Assembly (NCBI GenBank): GCA_039000515.1
Contig: JBCFYV010000935.1
Span: forward strand, 59,096,346 to 59,160,345
Origin: Timema cristinae
Taxonomy: Eukaryota > Arthropoda > Insecta > Phasmatodea > Timematidae
DNA length: 64,000 bases
Reading direction: 5' to 3'
In this document: piece by piece, positions 10,477 to 20,579 of the stretch
Position numbering within the stretch: the stretch's first letter is position 1
Layout of the letters: the number at the start of each line of letters is the position of its first letter
Position numbers and translations under genes: made by a program
The notes under the pieces: generated by a model
The model's input: only the letters and a program-made list of their open reading frames with translations
Databases searched by the model: none
Told to the model about the DNA's origin: nothing

Positions 10477-11310
10477 TACTTTCTCATATCAAGAGAAAGT
10501 ATTGTGATCTTGTAAAAATTAATCTTTAGATTATAACAAAGAATGTGAAGAACACGAACCCAAAACAGTGGATTTTATAATTCTGTCTGCCCTAATGCCT
10601 GTCTGTCCCTGGCCACGGATTCAAAGCATTTTGATGAATTTTGTTCAAACTCTATTTTTAGATATTATAGGGCTATGCAACAATTTTTTTTTGTCTTAAC
10701 CCTTAAGTTAAGGGTAGTTTAATGATGAGTAATTTTCTTGAATTCAAAAATTTTCAAAAATGTATCAAACTATTCTTTTTAAAAGGGGTATTTGAGCGTG
10801 TTTTGACATGAACATTACAAATAAAAGCTGTATACTTATTTTTGGGGGGAAAATTTGGCTATGGGTAGCTTACTGATTTTTTTTACTTGAATATTTAAAA
10901 AAAATGGCTTTAGTGATTTGGTTCAAAATTGGTATCATGCGACTATTTACATATTAATAATGTACCGTTATTTATCCAGAATAAATTAATTAAGGTGTAA
11001 TTTACTTACAACAAATTATAGAAAATGTGAATGTTTTAGAAACTGGTATTGAAGATTTAATTCATAATGGGAATCTTTGAATAATTTATCAAATAACAAT
11101 ACGTTTTTTTATTTTTTACAAATAACGTATTATTTTATGGTAGTTTATAGATAATGTATTAGTGAAAATTTTAATTTTATTAAGTATGTTTCGAACCATT
11201 TGGTTTAAACTTTATATATAAAGATTGATAATTGTGATTAATAAGATGATAATTTTATGAGTAAAACTTATTCAAGGGTATCTTACTAAAAACATATTTT
11301 TTGAAAATTT
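10477..11310 (+). repeat. R1 dispersed repeat, copy 2 (degenerate)
   Basis: Starts with the hairpin ACTTTCTC...GAGAAAGT and then ATTGTGAT. GCCTGTCTGTCCCT, AACCCTTAAGTTAAGGG and GTAGTTTAATGATGAG follow in the R1 order; later parts are poorly conserved. Confidence 0.6.
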
Positions 11311-11509
11311 TCCCCGAAGCTAAAACATACAACATAAGAAAATTTGTGCGATTGTGTAGCACAATTTATTTTTAATAATACAAACAACAGATTTTTACGT
11401 ACTTCTTGGTTTTAACTTTAAAATACAAACAACATTATTTTAAAATTGAACTACCTAAGTGTTATTTAATATTTGTGAATTCTGTATGTACCAGCAATAT
11501 ATTAATTCC

Positions 11510-11741
11510 CGTCAACTGAGGTGTTCTTTGGGTAGAGTGCTCGGCTCAGGATTCGATGTTCGTGGGTTCAAACCCACCTGGGATCAACTGATTTTTCTTG
11601 AGCGTGAAAAATCCATGAACCCTGGAAGTTGTGTGAAAATACTTCAACCGGCAAAGTGAATAGGCCCTTTCTCTCTCGCTCATAGAAATTCTCATGTGCA
11701 ATCGGATCAGGAGGTTCACGTTAAATATCTCCAATTAATGA
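11510..11741 (+). mobile_element. S5 SINE with target duplication
   Basis: Head TGTTCTTTGGGTAGAGTGCTC, box B-like GGGTTCAAACCCACC, then ATCCATGAACCCTGGAAG and CTCGCTCATAGAAATT shared with other S5 copies. The flanks ATATTAATTCC (11499-11509) and ATATTAATTTCC (11742-11753) form a duplication with one T indel. Confidence 0.8.
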
Positions 11742-11751
11742 ATATTAATTT

Positions 11752-11870
11752 CCATATCAGTGGGCACGCGGACTAAACGTCAAGGTGTTTGAATGTGACA
11801 CTAACGTCGGATCTGATTCATACCAAACATGCTTCCCTCTTCTCCTTGGATTTAATGATCTGAAAATTTA
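11752..11870 (+). mobile_element. S4 SINE fragment
   Basis: ATATCAGTGGGCACGCGGAC and ACTAAACGTCAAGG are the S4 head; the body is eroded after about 11830. Confidence 0.6.
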
Positions 11871-12171
11871 ATTTATATGTATATATACATATCTAATTGT
11901 TTGGATCTTATTTTTAGTTTTTCACCAGTAATATATAAGTTAAAATAATGTTATGGTTGGCTTGAGTATTTTTCTTATAAGTGTCGCCTACCCCCGACCC
12001 GGTCTCTCCACCTACATAGTGGATCTCAAGCCGCCACTGTTGAAATTATGCTAATATTTTAAAGCATACTTTTATGATAGGCCTTATCTACAGTTGAATT
12101 TAAACAGGAACCGAGATCCATGGAGAACAAACTCGAGGAAAAGCGAAAAAACTGTTACAAATATTTTATAG
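11871..12171. other. Unassigned sequence
   Basis: AT-rich, with one GC-rich spot near 11985-12040 (ACCCGGTCTCTCCACC, CTCAAGCCGCCACTG) that resembles a hAT-type terminus. Nothing firm. Confidence 0.3.
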
Positions 12172-12173
12172 TT

Positions 12174-12412
12174 CGCGCTAGTCGTGTTTAGCTTGACTGC
12201 TGAGGACGGGGAGATCGAGGTTCGAATCTCGGTCGGGTGAACTGTTTTTTTTCTCTTCCAAAATGGTTTTCCACTCTCCCTCCACGCAAATGCGGGTTCA
12301 CTTCCTCTAATTAAACCTTCCCAATTCCTAATCCATTAGCGTAATTAGTACTTAAAGCGTATAACCCGAACGGGTTGTAAGACGCGGTGCTAAATATTAT
12401 TATAATTATAAT
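12174..12412 (+). mobile_element. S2 SINE, 5' truncated
   Basis: Begins at GCGCTAGTCGTG inside the head. Box B-like GGTTCGAATCTCGG, body and tail (ACCCGAACGGGTTGTAAG) are intact. Confidence 0.85.
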
Positions 12413-12585
12413 ATATATATTTTTTATGAAGGTGTTCCTCTATACATTTATAATAAATGCATAAACAAGATCAAATCCGTCCTCGTTGAATAAAAATGAA
12501 AAAAATAAACAACTAAAAAACCGTTTGCTCCTTTATGGATTCCTAAAAAGACATTAACTTGTATTTAAGGATTATTTGTTTATTT

Positions 12586-12850
12586 TTAGCACCGCGTTTT
12601 ACTACCCGTTCGGGTTACAAGATTATGTATTAGTACTAACTACAATAATGTTTTTTAAGGACTAAGAAGGCTATATTTAGAGGAACTGTACCCGAATTTG
12701 TATGGAGAGAGAGAAAGAGAGTGAACAATTATTTTGGAAAAAACCACCCTCAGTATATGCGACCGAGATTCGAACCTCTATCTCCCCGCCATTGGCAGTG
12801 TAGCCTACTGCGAGAGTAGCGCATTAGACCACGCGCTCATAGAAGTGGGT
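12586..12850 (-). mobile_element. S3 SINE
   Basis: Minus-strand copy: tail AGCACCGCGTTTTACTACCC, expanded AGAG stretch in the body (about 12704-12722), box B complement GAGATTCGAACCTC and head complement GTAGCGCATTAGACCACGCG. Confidence 0.85.
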
Positions 12851-13680
12851 CTATTTCTAGATGAATTACGGATTTATAATTTAGGTAAAAATTACTGTAC
12901 TTGAGGTCCTTGATGAGGAATCCTCGAAGTGACATGAGGCCTTACAATGCCAAAAGGTCCCCCCCCCCCCCAACCCCTGCAATAAACCTTTCAACATCCA
13001 CTCCAACCCCTGTCAACCCTACAATGTTTGGACTCTAACGATGCTTGCATTGTTGAACAAGCGAAATCAAAATCGAGAGGGCAAACGTCATCGGTTAGTG
13101 CGTCGAGAGGCGCTTAAAACGGTGTGTCATGGGGAGGGGGTAGTGCATTTTATATTTAGCTAGACTTCGGTTGGTAGTTTTGTTGACATTATCGTACAGC
13201 ATGAGACCAATTTCCACACCGATGTGTGTGTGTGTGTGTGTTTCAAATGGGTAAAATGTGTGTTAGCTCAAATACCCCCCTTCCCCCCTTTCTCTTTCCA
13301 TTACCCTGCACCCGTTCTATGGACCCTCAACACGGAGATTACATGCGTTGACATCATATCTGGAACCTGGAACCTGCTGTTGTCATGACAACCAAACCAT
13401 CCAGTCATAACCACGTGGATGATAATAATAAAGTCAAGTGGTTAGAAATGTTATGACGTGGTGGGGAGAAGGAGGCTGAGCTCATAAGACAAACAAACCA
13501 ATCGTTAAAATATATCTCTGCCTGCCTCATTACGACTAACGAGCGCGCGTGAAAAAAAAAAAGAAGGTCCAGATCGGCTCGTAATGGTCAATTTATTAAA
13601 ATGGACGTTCACCACTTCACGATATTGGACCGGGAAGTCGGAGTACTCGGCGCTAAAGTCAGCTATCTGTTATAATATTG
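12851..13680. other. GC-richer unassigned region
   Basis: Contains a 13-base poly(C) at 12959-12971, a short (GT)n at about 13225-13241, two CCAACCCCTG-like motifs and CATAACCACGTGG. It could be regulatory or a decayed element; no open frame of note. Confidence 0.3.
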
Positions 13681-13689
13681 ATGTCTGTT

Positions 13690-13775
13690 ATCTTAGCTCA
13701 GTCGGTGACGTGTCTGCCTACTCAATCTGTGAGTCCCTGCCTCAAATCTCGGCATGACCAGAATGGTGATGAATT
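13690..13775 (+). repeat. tRNA-like fragment
   Basis: TTAGCTCAGTCGGTGACGTG is a near-perfect D-arm and CCTCAAATCTCGGC a weak box B. The intervening arm does not pair, so it is most likely an old SINE head. Confidence 0.45.
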
Positions 13776-14014
13776 AACGGCTGGGGACTTTATGTTGTCT
13801 GTTCATAAGTTGTGTGCTTGAAGATCGGTTGATTCAGAAAATGCACGGTAAATAACTCAAATTTTTAAAAAAAACTAGAAGAAAAGAAATTGTTTTTATC
13901 TGACATCTAGACAAGTAACTAGATCTATTTACACGTATTTATAAGTCGAATCATGCTATCAAAAGCTGTCACTTTTTATAGATATTAGCAATGCTTTTTA
14001 ATGTGCGGCAGAAG

Positions 14015-14351
14015 GGATCACAAGTGTTTTTACAGCTTTTATAGAATTGAAACTTTTTGGCCAAAATAAATTGAATATTTCTCCAGTAGCAATACAGAGT
14101 TTATTTTTCTGCACATGCTAATATCAACAGATCTTGAATATATGTCAAGGTGTCCTGGAATTTTATCAAAACTTTTTCTCTTTATTTAAAAAGTGTTGAC
14201 GAAATTTCAGGACACTCTTGACAGATATTCAAGATCTGTTGATATCAGCATGTGCAGAAAATTTAACTATTTTGCTACTGGAGAAATATTTTATTTATTT
14301 TGATCAAAAAAATTTAATTCTATAAAAACTGTAAAATTACGTATGCCCCCT
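14015..14351. mobile_element. Fold-back (palindromic) MITE-like element
   Basis: Two long inverted arms meet near 14185. Left-arm blocks ATAGAATTGAAAC, TCTCCAGTAGC, CTGCACATGCTAATATCAAC and AGATCTTGAATAT recur as complements on the right at 14332 back to 14225. Arms are about 150 bp with scattered mismatches. No coding capacity. Confidence 0.8.
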
Positions 14352-14640
14352 AAGTAACCTTGATAATAGAGGGTGTTATAAAATTATATTTACAATTACA
14401 TCATTTGGGTTATCGCCTGGGTGCTTTGTAAAGCACTGATGATGCTCCTATTGTATGTATTTAGCCTCGTTATTTTAATAAAAAATAACATTTATTCTGT
14501 TTAAATATCCTTGTTTAGTTTTTTTTATATATGTTAATAAGTAGATATTTTATTTATTATCAAAGTTGTGAAGTAATTCTACTATTTTTTTCCTTTCATA
14601 GAGTTTCCAATTTTTTTTTTTTTGTATACACCATAATTTA
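14352..14640. other. AT-rich unassigned sequence
   Basis: No gene or repeat recognised. Confidence 0.3.
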
Positions 14641-14853
14641 ATACCGTCTGAGTTATCCGCATTTAACCCCACTAGTGTAACTAGGCGACGACGAAGGTAG
14701 ACTTTAGAGGAAATGTACCTACTTTTGCATGAATGAAGAGTTGGAAACCACTTGGAAAAAAACACCTCGCTGGGGTTCAAACCCTGACCTCTTCACATGC
14801 AAGCCAGACTATATGATCCTGACGTTTAGTCTGCTTAATCACCGATGTGGGTG
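14641..14853 (-). mobile_element. S4 SINE
   Basis: Head complement CTGACGTTTAGTCTGC...CACCGATGTGGG, box B complement GGGTTCAAACCCTGACC, and body with GAGGAAATGTACC. The tail is decayed. Confidence 0.75.
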
Positions 14854-14859
14854 ACTACA

Positions 14860-15715
14860 GTATGTATTTTTTAAATCTAAAAATAACTTAATTATTTAAA
14901 TGGTGCGTTAGACTATAGAACGCTCACATCTATTCAAGCTATTTTTTCCCTCGGTCAACTATTCACTGTCAACTTGATCCAGCTAATAAAAAACATATAA
15001 TTTTCCAAATACAGCATTTTTAATATAATCCCCCCCCACCACCACCACCCTTCTCTCGTTTTACATGATACTTGCCAGGATTTAACCCCTTCCCTCCCTC
15101 CTACGATAAATGTGACCTGTGTTTTACGACATGGTCATTGTGACTACCGCTTGATGGTTTATGATGGGGGTGAAGGGGGGGTAGATAAAAGGGTTTCCCA
15201 ATGTTTAACCTTTACCTGAGGCAATTAAAACCACTCGGCAGGGAAAATACGGACAAAGAAAGTTCTCATGCACGCGTCGCGTCTGCTACTGGGGTGGGTA
15301 TGAGCACTTGAACGGGTTGAAGAAGAAAACCATTAAAATGTTATATCCCTATTCCCATACACGCTTAAATGACGGACACATAAATTGATGCTCCTTGTGT
15401 TTAGTTTATGTGAATCAAGATTGTTTTTAATAATGTCAAGTTTTGGTTTGATTATCAAAATTCGCCGACAAGATTATAGCTTTATGTTGGATTGCACAAA
15501 CATTTGAGTTTAAGCGATCTGATGATTATTGAAAATACTAAAGTTACAATTATCCGCCCTCCGTATTATCCAGCATGGTTTTGGTGTTAACCAGTGTTTT
15601 TTAAAATAAATAAACAAACCAGTAAATATCCACTATAAAATATTTACTGAATTTATTATGTAATGACGTTCTATTTTCACTTGTTCTTGCTTTTCAGCCT
15701 TATATTATTTATTAT
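14860..15715. other. Unassigned; CA/C-rich and GC-richer patch
   Basis: 15030-15330 is C/G-rich (ACCACCACCACC and TACTGGGGTGGG motifs); the rest is AT-rich. No coding signature. Confidence 0.3.
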
Positions 15716-15721
15716 TTATTA

Positions 15722-15826
15722 TATTATTATTATATCACCGCGTCTTACTACCCGTTCGGGTTATACGCACTCAAGCTAAACCACGGTGGAGGCCTGGCAT
15801 TTCACACATTCACAATGCAGCCTATG
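15722..15826 (-). mobile_element. S1 SINE with internal deletion
   Basis: Tail complement CCGCGTCTTACTACCCGTTC joins directly to ACCACGGTGGAGGCCTGGCA. The segment between tail and mid-body is deleted and the head is absent. Confidence 0.8.
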
Positions 15827-16061
15827 TTCCATTCCCAAAATAAAGTACTGTATAATAAATATTTTAAAAGTTTCTTAATTAATTAATTTAATTAATTTTT
15901 ACCGTCCCCCTATAATTACTGTATTCCTATTTTACATCACAATCAGAAAAATGGGTAGACTATAATCGAAACAAAGTTAAATGTTTTTGAAAATTTAAAA
16001 AAAAAGAAGGCAAACTCATACTGAAAATTATTTACACTCTGACTCCAAACTATCCGACCTG

Positions 16062-16250
16062 GAAAGCCGCCACTTTAGTTGGATAATCTCGACTCTAGGG
16101 TCTAATAAGGGTGTTTTTACTTACCTAAATGGTTTCCCACTTCCTCCACGCAAATACGAGTAGATTTCCTATAAAATGCTTTCTTCTTCATCTCTACCCA
16201 TTAGACTAATTATTATAGTTACATGCGTAATAATCTGGGAAGGTGATTAA
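16062..16250 (+). mobile_element. Degraded S3 SINE
   Basis: Body blocks ACCTAAATGGTTTCCCAC, CCTCCACGCAAATACGAG and CTACCCATTAGAC are recognisable; the head is mostly lost. Confidence 0.6.
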
Positions 16251-16511
16251 AAAATTTTATTTAAAAGTAAATTTAATAGAAAACTAAAAAAAAGAACCAT
16301 AAGGATATTATTTTTAAAATATAGATGTAGATTAGAATGAGGTATTTATTAACAAAAAAATAGCTTCATAAAACATTTAACGATTGATTAACATAAATTG
16401 TGTGATTATTTACTGACAGAGCTGGTCTCACGATTAGTATGACTTGCTAGACCTAGGTTGAATCTCAATCAATTTACCTGATTTATTATAATTTTATCTT
16501 CACAATTATTT

Positions 16512-16747
16512 TTGGCATCGCGTCTTACTACCCGTTTGGGTTATCCGCTTATTTACTAATATGCCAATGGTTTAAGGAATTAGGAAGGTGATATTTAGAA
16601 GAAGTGTACCCGCATTTTCCTGGAGGGAGATGGGGAAAACCACCCTCAGTACACCCGACTGAGATTAAAACTTCGAGCTCCGCATCATCGGCAGTCTAGT
16701 CTATTGCAAGAGTCGCGCCTTAGACAGTGCGGTCATTGAAGTGGGCT
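16512..16747 (-). mobile_element. S3 SINE
   Basis: ATCGCGTCTTACTACCCGTT tail complement, body with AGAAGTGTACCCGC, and head complement GCGCCTTAGACAGTGCGGTC. Confidence 0.82.
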
Positions 16748-16844
16748 CTCTTCACAATGGTCTTCTACTCTGTGTCCTGATAAAGCTCATTTTTCTTACC
16801 TTTTTTATTTTCTTCTTCTTAAGTCAACAATCTGAAGGTTGGGT

Positions 16845-17070
16845 ATAAACCAAACCTTTCAGCCGGTTAGTGCTACCCGCACCATCTGGTCCCATGTACT
16901 AGGGGAATTCATAAAACGTGGTGCTTCCTCGTTGCCTTTCATGCTGAATCCCTTTGAGCGAGCGTGAAAGAACCTACCACCTTTGCCGGATAGGTATGTT
17001 CACATACTTTCCGGGGTACTTTTATATGTCACAATCGACATAGGACTGACGGCATTGTGAACTCAGGCAT
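16845..17070 (-). mobile_element. S5 SINE lacking its head
   Basis: Shares CCATGTACTAGGGGAATTC, GAGCGAGCGTGAAAG, CTTTGCCGGATAGG and ATAGGACTGACGGC with the copy at 31.9-32.3 kb; the tRNA head is missing. Confidence 0.75.
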
Positions 17071-17745
17071 ACAAATTGTGCAAGCAGTATTTACTTTATT
17101 TAGCCTCTCGTAAAACCTAGCTTCACAATGTTTCTGTTTTAGACACTCCCCCCCCATCCTCCCCACCCCAATTTAAATACCAGCAGCACTAGCTTCTTAT
17201 AAAGAATAATCTTCTGATAGAGAATGTTTCTGCATTCCCATTCGCCGACGTGACCGTGTGTACGTGTGTGTGTGTTTGTGAACATCAGCTCTCTACCGAC
17301 TAAGACTAAAAGCGAACCAATGTTGCGGCTCTAGTACACATATCAACACACACACGATATAGCGAACGAGACGTGTTTGCCTGCCGCACAGGGTTTACGT
17401 GGTTCTCGTTTCAGACGTATTAGGAAAGGAAGTCTCGAAAAGTGGGGGGTCTCGATAAGTTTACAGACTTGCCTTCTCGCCTTTGATTCTCAAAGTTGAC
17501 TGTTTGTCGGCTATAAACAACTCGAAACACGGTCGGATTCAGTTCCGTGTTGCAATATCCGACCTTTTTTGTGTGTGTGTTTGCTTTATGTTTTTTGTTT
17601 GTGTATTTAAAGCAAACAATTATAATTGCAGGGATAGTCTTTAATAATAGCGCACCCAACTATAACGCTAGGTTCTTCCCCCCCCCCCCTTTCACTGCAT
17701 CTGACTGGTTGTTCGAGCTATAAGTATTTACAATAGTGTGCTCTA
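17071..17745. other. Unassigned; mixed composition
   Basis: Poly(C) near 17145 and 17680, short GT repeats near 17260 and 17570. A minus-strand frame at 17420-17659 has no recognisable motif. Confidence 0.3.
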
Positions 17746-17751
17746 ATGTGG

Positions 17752-18003
17752 TAGTTGACCTCGGTAGTCTTAGGGTAAAGTGCTCACTTTAATTGAACGA
17801 TATAAATCCGTAGCACAACTTCCTTCGGAGGAGAAGTAAAGCCGTCGGTACCATGTCGATTGTGGCATGTACAAGAACCTGGGAAGATGTGTGAAAAAAT
17901 ACCTTTCCTGGCAAAATTTGGAGGACCTTTCGCTTTCGTTCATAGAAATTATTGTCCTGATATAAAGTTGGTTCAAAAAGTACACGTTAAAAATATCTTC
18001 TTA
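17752..18003 (+). mobile_element. S5 SINE
   Basis: GGTAGTCTTAGGGTAAAGTG head, AACTTCCTTCGGAGGAGAAG and TTCGTTCATAGAAATT body. Box B is eroded. Confidence 0.75.
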
Positions 18004-18012
18004 TTTTTTTTT

Positions 18013-18258
18013 TTCATCGCGTGTTACTTCCTGTTGAGACTATATACATATCTACTAGTTACTCTTATGGGTTAGGGATTAGTAAGGTTGCATTTAAAGG
18101 ATGTGTACTCACATTTACGTATGCAGAGTGGAAAAACATTTTGGATAAACCCCCCCTCAGGACACCTGGCCGGTATTTGAACCCCGATCTCCCCGTAATC
18201 GGTGGTTTAGTATATAACACGAGTGTGTCCCTCTAGACCATGCGGCCAATGAAGCAGG
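18013..18258 (-). mobile_element. S3 SINE
   Basis: Tail complement TCATCGCGTGTTACTTCC, box B complement TATTTGAACCCCGATCTCCC, head complement CTCTAGACCATGCGGCC. Confidence 0.82.
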
Positions 18259-18321
18259 TAGTTATTAAATGCAAAACTAATGTGGTATGAACGAGAATGA
18301 TAGGCCTAATATTCAGAACAA

Positions 18322-18482
18322 ATTAACCTGCATTTGGGTTGGGGGGGGGGGGGGATAATGGGGAACCGTTTTAGGAGAAATCATCCTTGGAACACCCGGT
18401 CGGAATTTAAACCTCCAACTCCCCGTCACCAATAAATCAAATGCGCCTGACATTTAGACAACGTGAACAACGATGCGGGCTG
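18322..18482 (-). mobile_element. S4 SINE, 3' truncated, with poly(G)
   Basis: Starts in the body (AACCTGCATTTG). A 14-base poly(G) at 18341-18354 replaces the GTGGAGGGAGA block. Box B and head complement (GCCTGACATTTAGACAACG) remain. Confidence 0.7.
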
Positions 18483-19478
18483 TTAATAACTACTCAAGCT
18501 ATATTCTGGGGACGAGAGGAAGTTAGTTTTTATAGGAAGTGCACTTTAATTACCTAGGGGAGGGTTGGTCCATAACGATAACTCTCATGTAAGAAACCAA
18601 CCCAATAAGTAATGTTTGATCTGTGTTAAAGTCGTTGCTTAATTGATGAATTTGAAAACTATTTTTCGAAGTGGGCTGCTTCCTATTTTGATGCCCCTAG
18701 GCGGTCTAAGCGCTATCACACTTTAAACGTCAATGTTCCAAATAGAATGAAAGTAAATAAAACAAGTTATTCCAGCTGTAAGGTCACTTGTTTACCAAAC
18801 GATAACACTCACCCTCTTCAGCTGACGAGTATCAACACCCACTCTACAATTTGCGCCTGAACAGCATTAGTCCACATTTAAAATAGTATTTATCTTGTTT
18901 CCTTTTGTAAATATACTTCTACCTTGGACTTTTATAACCTACATCCTGGCAAGAAGATTCCTATTGGCCATTTTCGTTAATAAACCAGAAACTCTGATTT
19001 GTAAACGATTGAAGAAAAAAGTATTTACAAAAAATCTAATTTAAGATCAAAAACATAATGTTGTCACATTGTAAACTATTTTTTAGAATTATTTAATAAT
19101 TTAGTGTTTTTTCAATGTTGTGTCCTTAAAACCCGCCGAATAGATCCTAAATACAAAGGAAACCCCATATTGCCTTACCGAGCTAACGTCACATGTAGGC
19201 AACGTTGTTAAAAGAACAAGAATAGCAATTTAAAATTAATTTTTAATTTTTACAAACAAAAACCACTTTGATTAGTTTATATTAATTTGAAAAACAAATC
19301 ACTTATTATATTTTACTAAACATACTTTTCAACTTATTTATATGTAAAATTTGTGCAGCCTCTAGATTCCTCCCTCCCCCCCCCTCCCCCCGTCCGTCCG
19401 TCCGTTCTTAACTCACACACAGAGAACATCCTCTTTAACAAACACCATGAGTCAGGTAAATAATTAGAAACTATGATA
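18483..19478. other. Unassigned AT-rich sequence
   Basis: No gene. CCTCCCCCCGTCCGTCCGTC at about 19382-19403 is a local C-rich repeat. Confidence 0.35.
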
Positions 19479-19616
19479 TACAGTAAAACCTCTGTCAACC
19501 GAGATAAACGGGACTGAACCTGTTTCGGATAAGCAAATTTTCTTCTTAAAAAAGTCTGAAATTTACTTATGGCTTTTTTTTTTAGATTTGTATATCTTAA
19601 CATATAAAGATTTAAC

Positions 19617-20438
19617 CAGTGGCAACTCGTACTAAAATTAGTGGGGGTGCTGCTCCAGAAAATGTTTGGACTTTGTTTTAAAATTGTGTAAAAGGGGATA
19701 AAAACATGTATATAAAGAACATTTACTCAGGAACTTGATTAAATTTTAAAAAACAAACTTTTTACTTAGTTTAACTTAAATGGTTACAGTTCAAGCTTGA
19801 TCTATTCATTTAAAAATGAAATCCATTCTTCTTGTTTTAATTTTTTCAAAAAGTTCAATAATTTTCTCCTTGATCTCTGGATGACAATTGAGGAAATTTT
19901 TCTCCATTTAAAGTACTGCAAGTGCATTTAGTCTTTCTGTTAAATAAAAGAACCGAAAAAAATGAATCAAATAGAATAGCTGGAAGCAGAATAATAATCT
20001 AATTCTACACTCTTCTACACTTTATCACATTCAAGAATATGGTACACGGTTTTTAAGCACAACACAAGCTGAGTAAAAAAAACTTCCTTCCACCATCACG
20101 CCAGAGCCGGCACTGCGAGAGCAACAGTGATCTCTCTTCCTGGCAGTACCGCCTTCCTCCCCACCCCTCTCCTATGTGCGCATTCGCACAACAGTCAAAC
20201 ACCACGTCGCTAGCACTGTGAAGCGCACAGTTCCATACAAAGATCTTTGTATCTATTTCATAAACTTGGGGATGGCTAATGAAGTACTGACATTAAGCTT
20301 AAGGAATATATATTGTACTACAAAAATAAATAAAGAATTAAAGAAAAAAAGGACTAATTTAAAAGTTATCGATAATATCAAGTGAAAATAGAGGGTGCTG
20401 CAGTCCGTAGTGCCTACACACGAGCCGAGCCGCCACTG
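19617..20438. mobile_element. hAT transposon nested in the pogo-like element
   Basis: Perfect 8-base target duplication GATTTAAC at 19609-19616 and 20439-20446. Termini are CAGTGGCAACTCG (left) and its partner CGAGCCGCCACTG (right), with GGGGTGCTGC subterminal on the left and AGGGTGCTGCAG on the right. About 820 bp. A minus-strand remnant of a hAT transposase C-terminus lies inside. Confidence 0.9.
19806..19943 (-). pseudogene. hAT transposase C-terminal (dimerisation) remnant
   Basis: Translating the minus strand gives about 45 codons: ERLNALAVL, an in-frame stop, then MEKNFLNCHPEIKEKIIELF and KIKTRRMDFIFK before a stop. The ERLN.LA..S.E pattern and the following amphipathic stretch resemble the hAT C-terminal dimerisation region of transposases and domesticated zinc-finger relatives. 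Upstream coding is gone, so the host element is a deletion derivative. Family assignment is from motif memory only. Confidence 0.6.
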
Positions 20439-20579
20439 GATTTAACTGACGTAAAACCTTTATTTGTCAGTTCAGATACTGAAAAAAAATGGCTAGCCTT
20501 TTAGACCTAGTTTTAGATATTTGAGGTCCAGACATGGGAGGTTTTACTGTATAGTTATGAAATGGTGCAAGATCTAATG

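Larger units (their letters stand above)
19481..20549 (+). mobile_element. pogo/Tigger-like non-autonomous transposon
   Basis: Terminal inverted repeat CAGTAAAACCTC at 19481 and its complement GAGGTTTTACTG ending at 20549, each flanked by TA (TATA on both sides). Element minus its nested hAT would be about 240 bp. The termini match the general form of pogo/Tigger elements; it has no transposase of its own. Confidence 0.85.
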
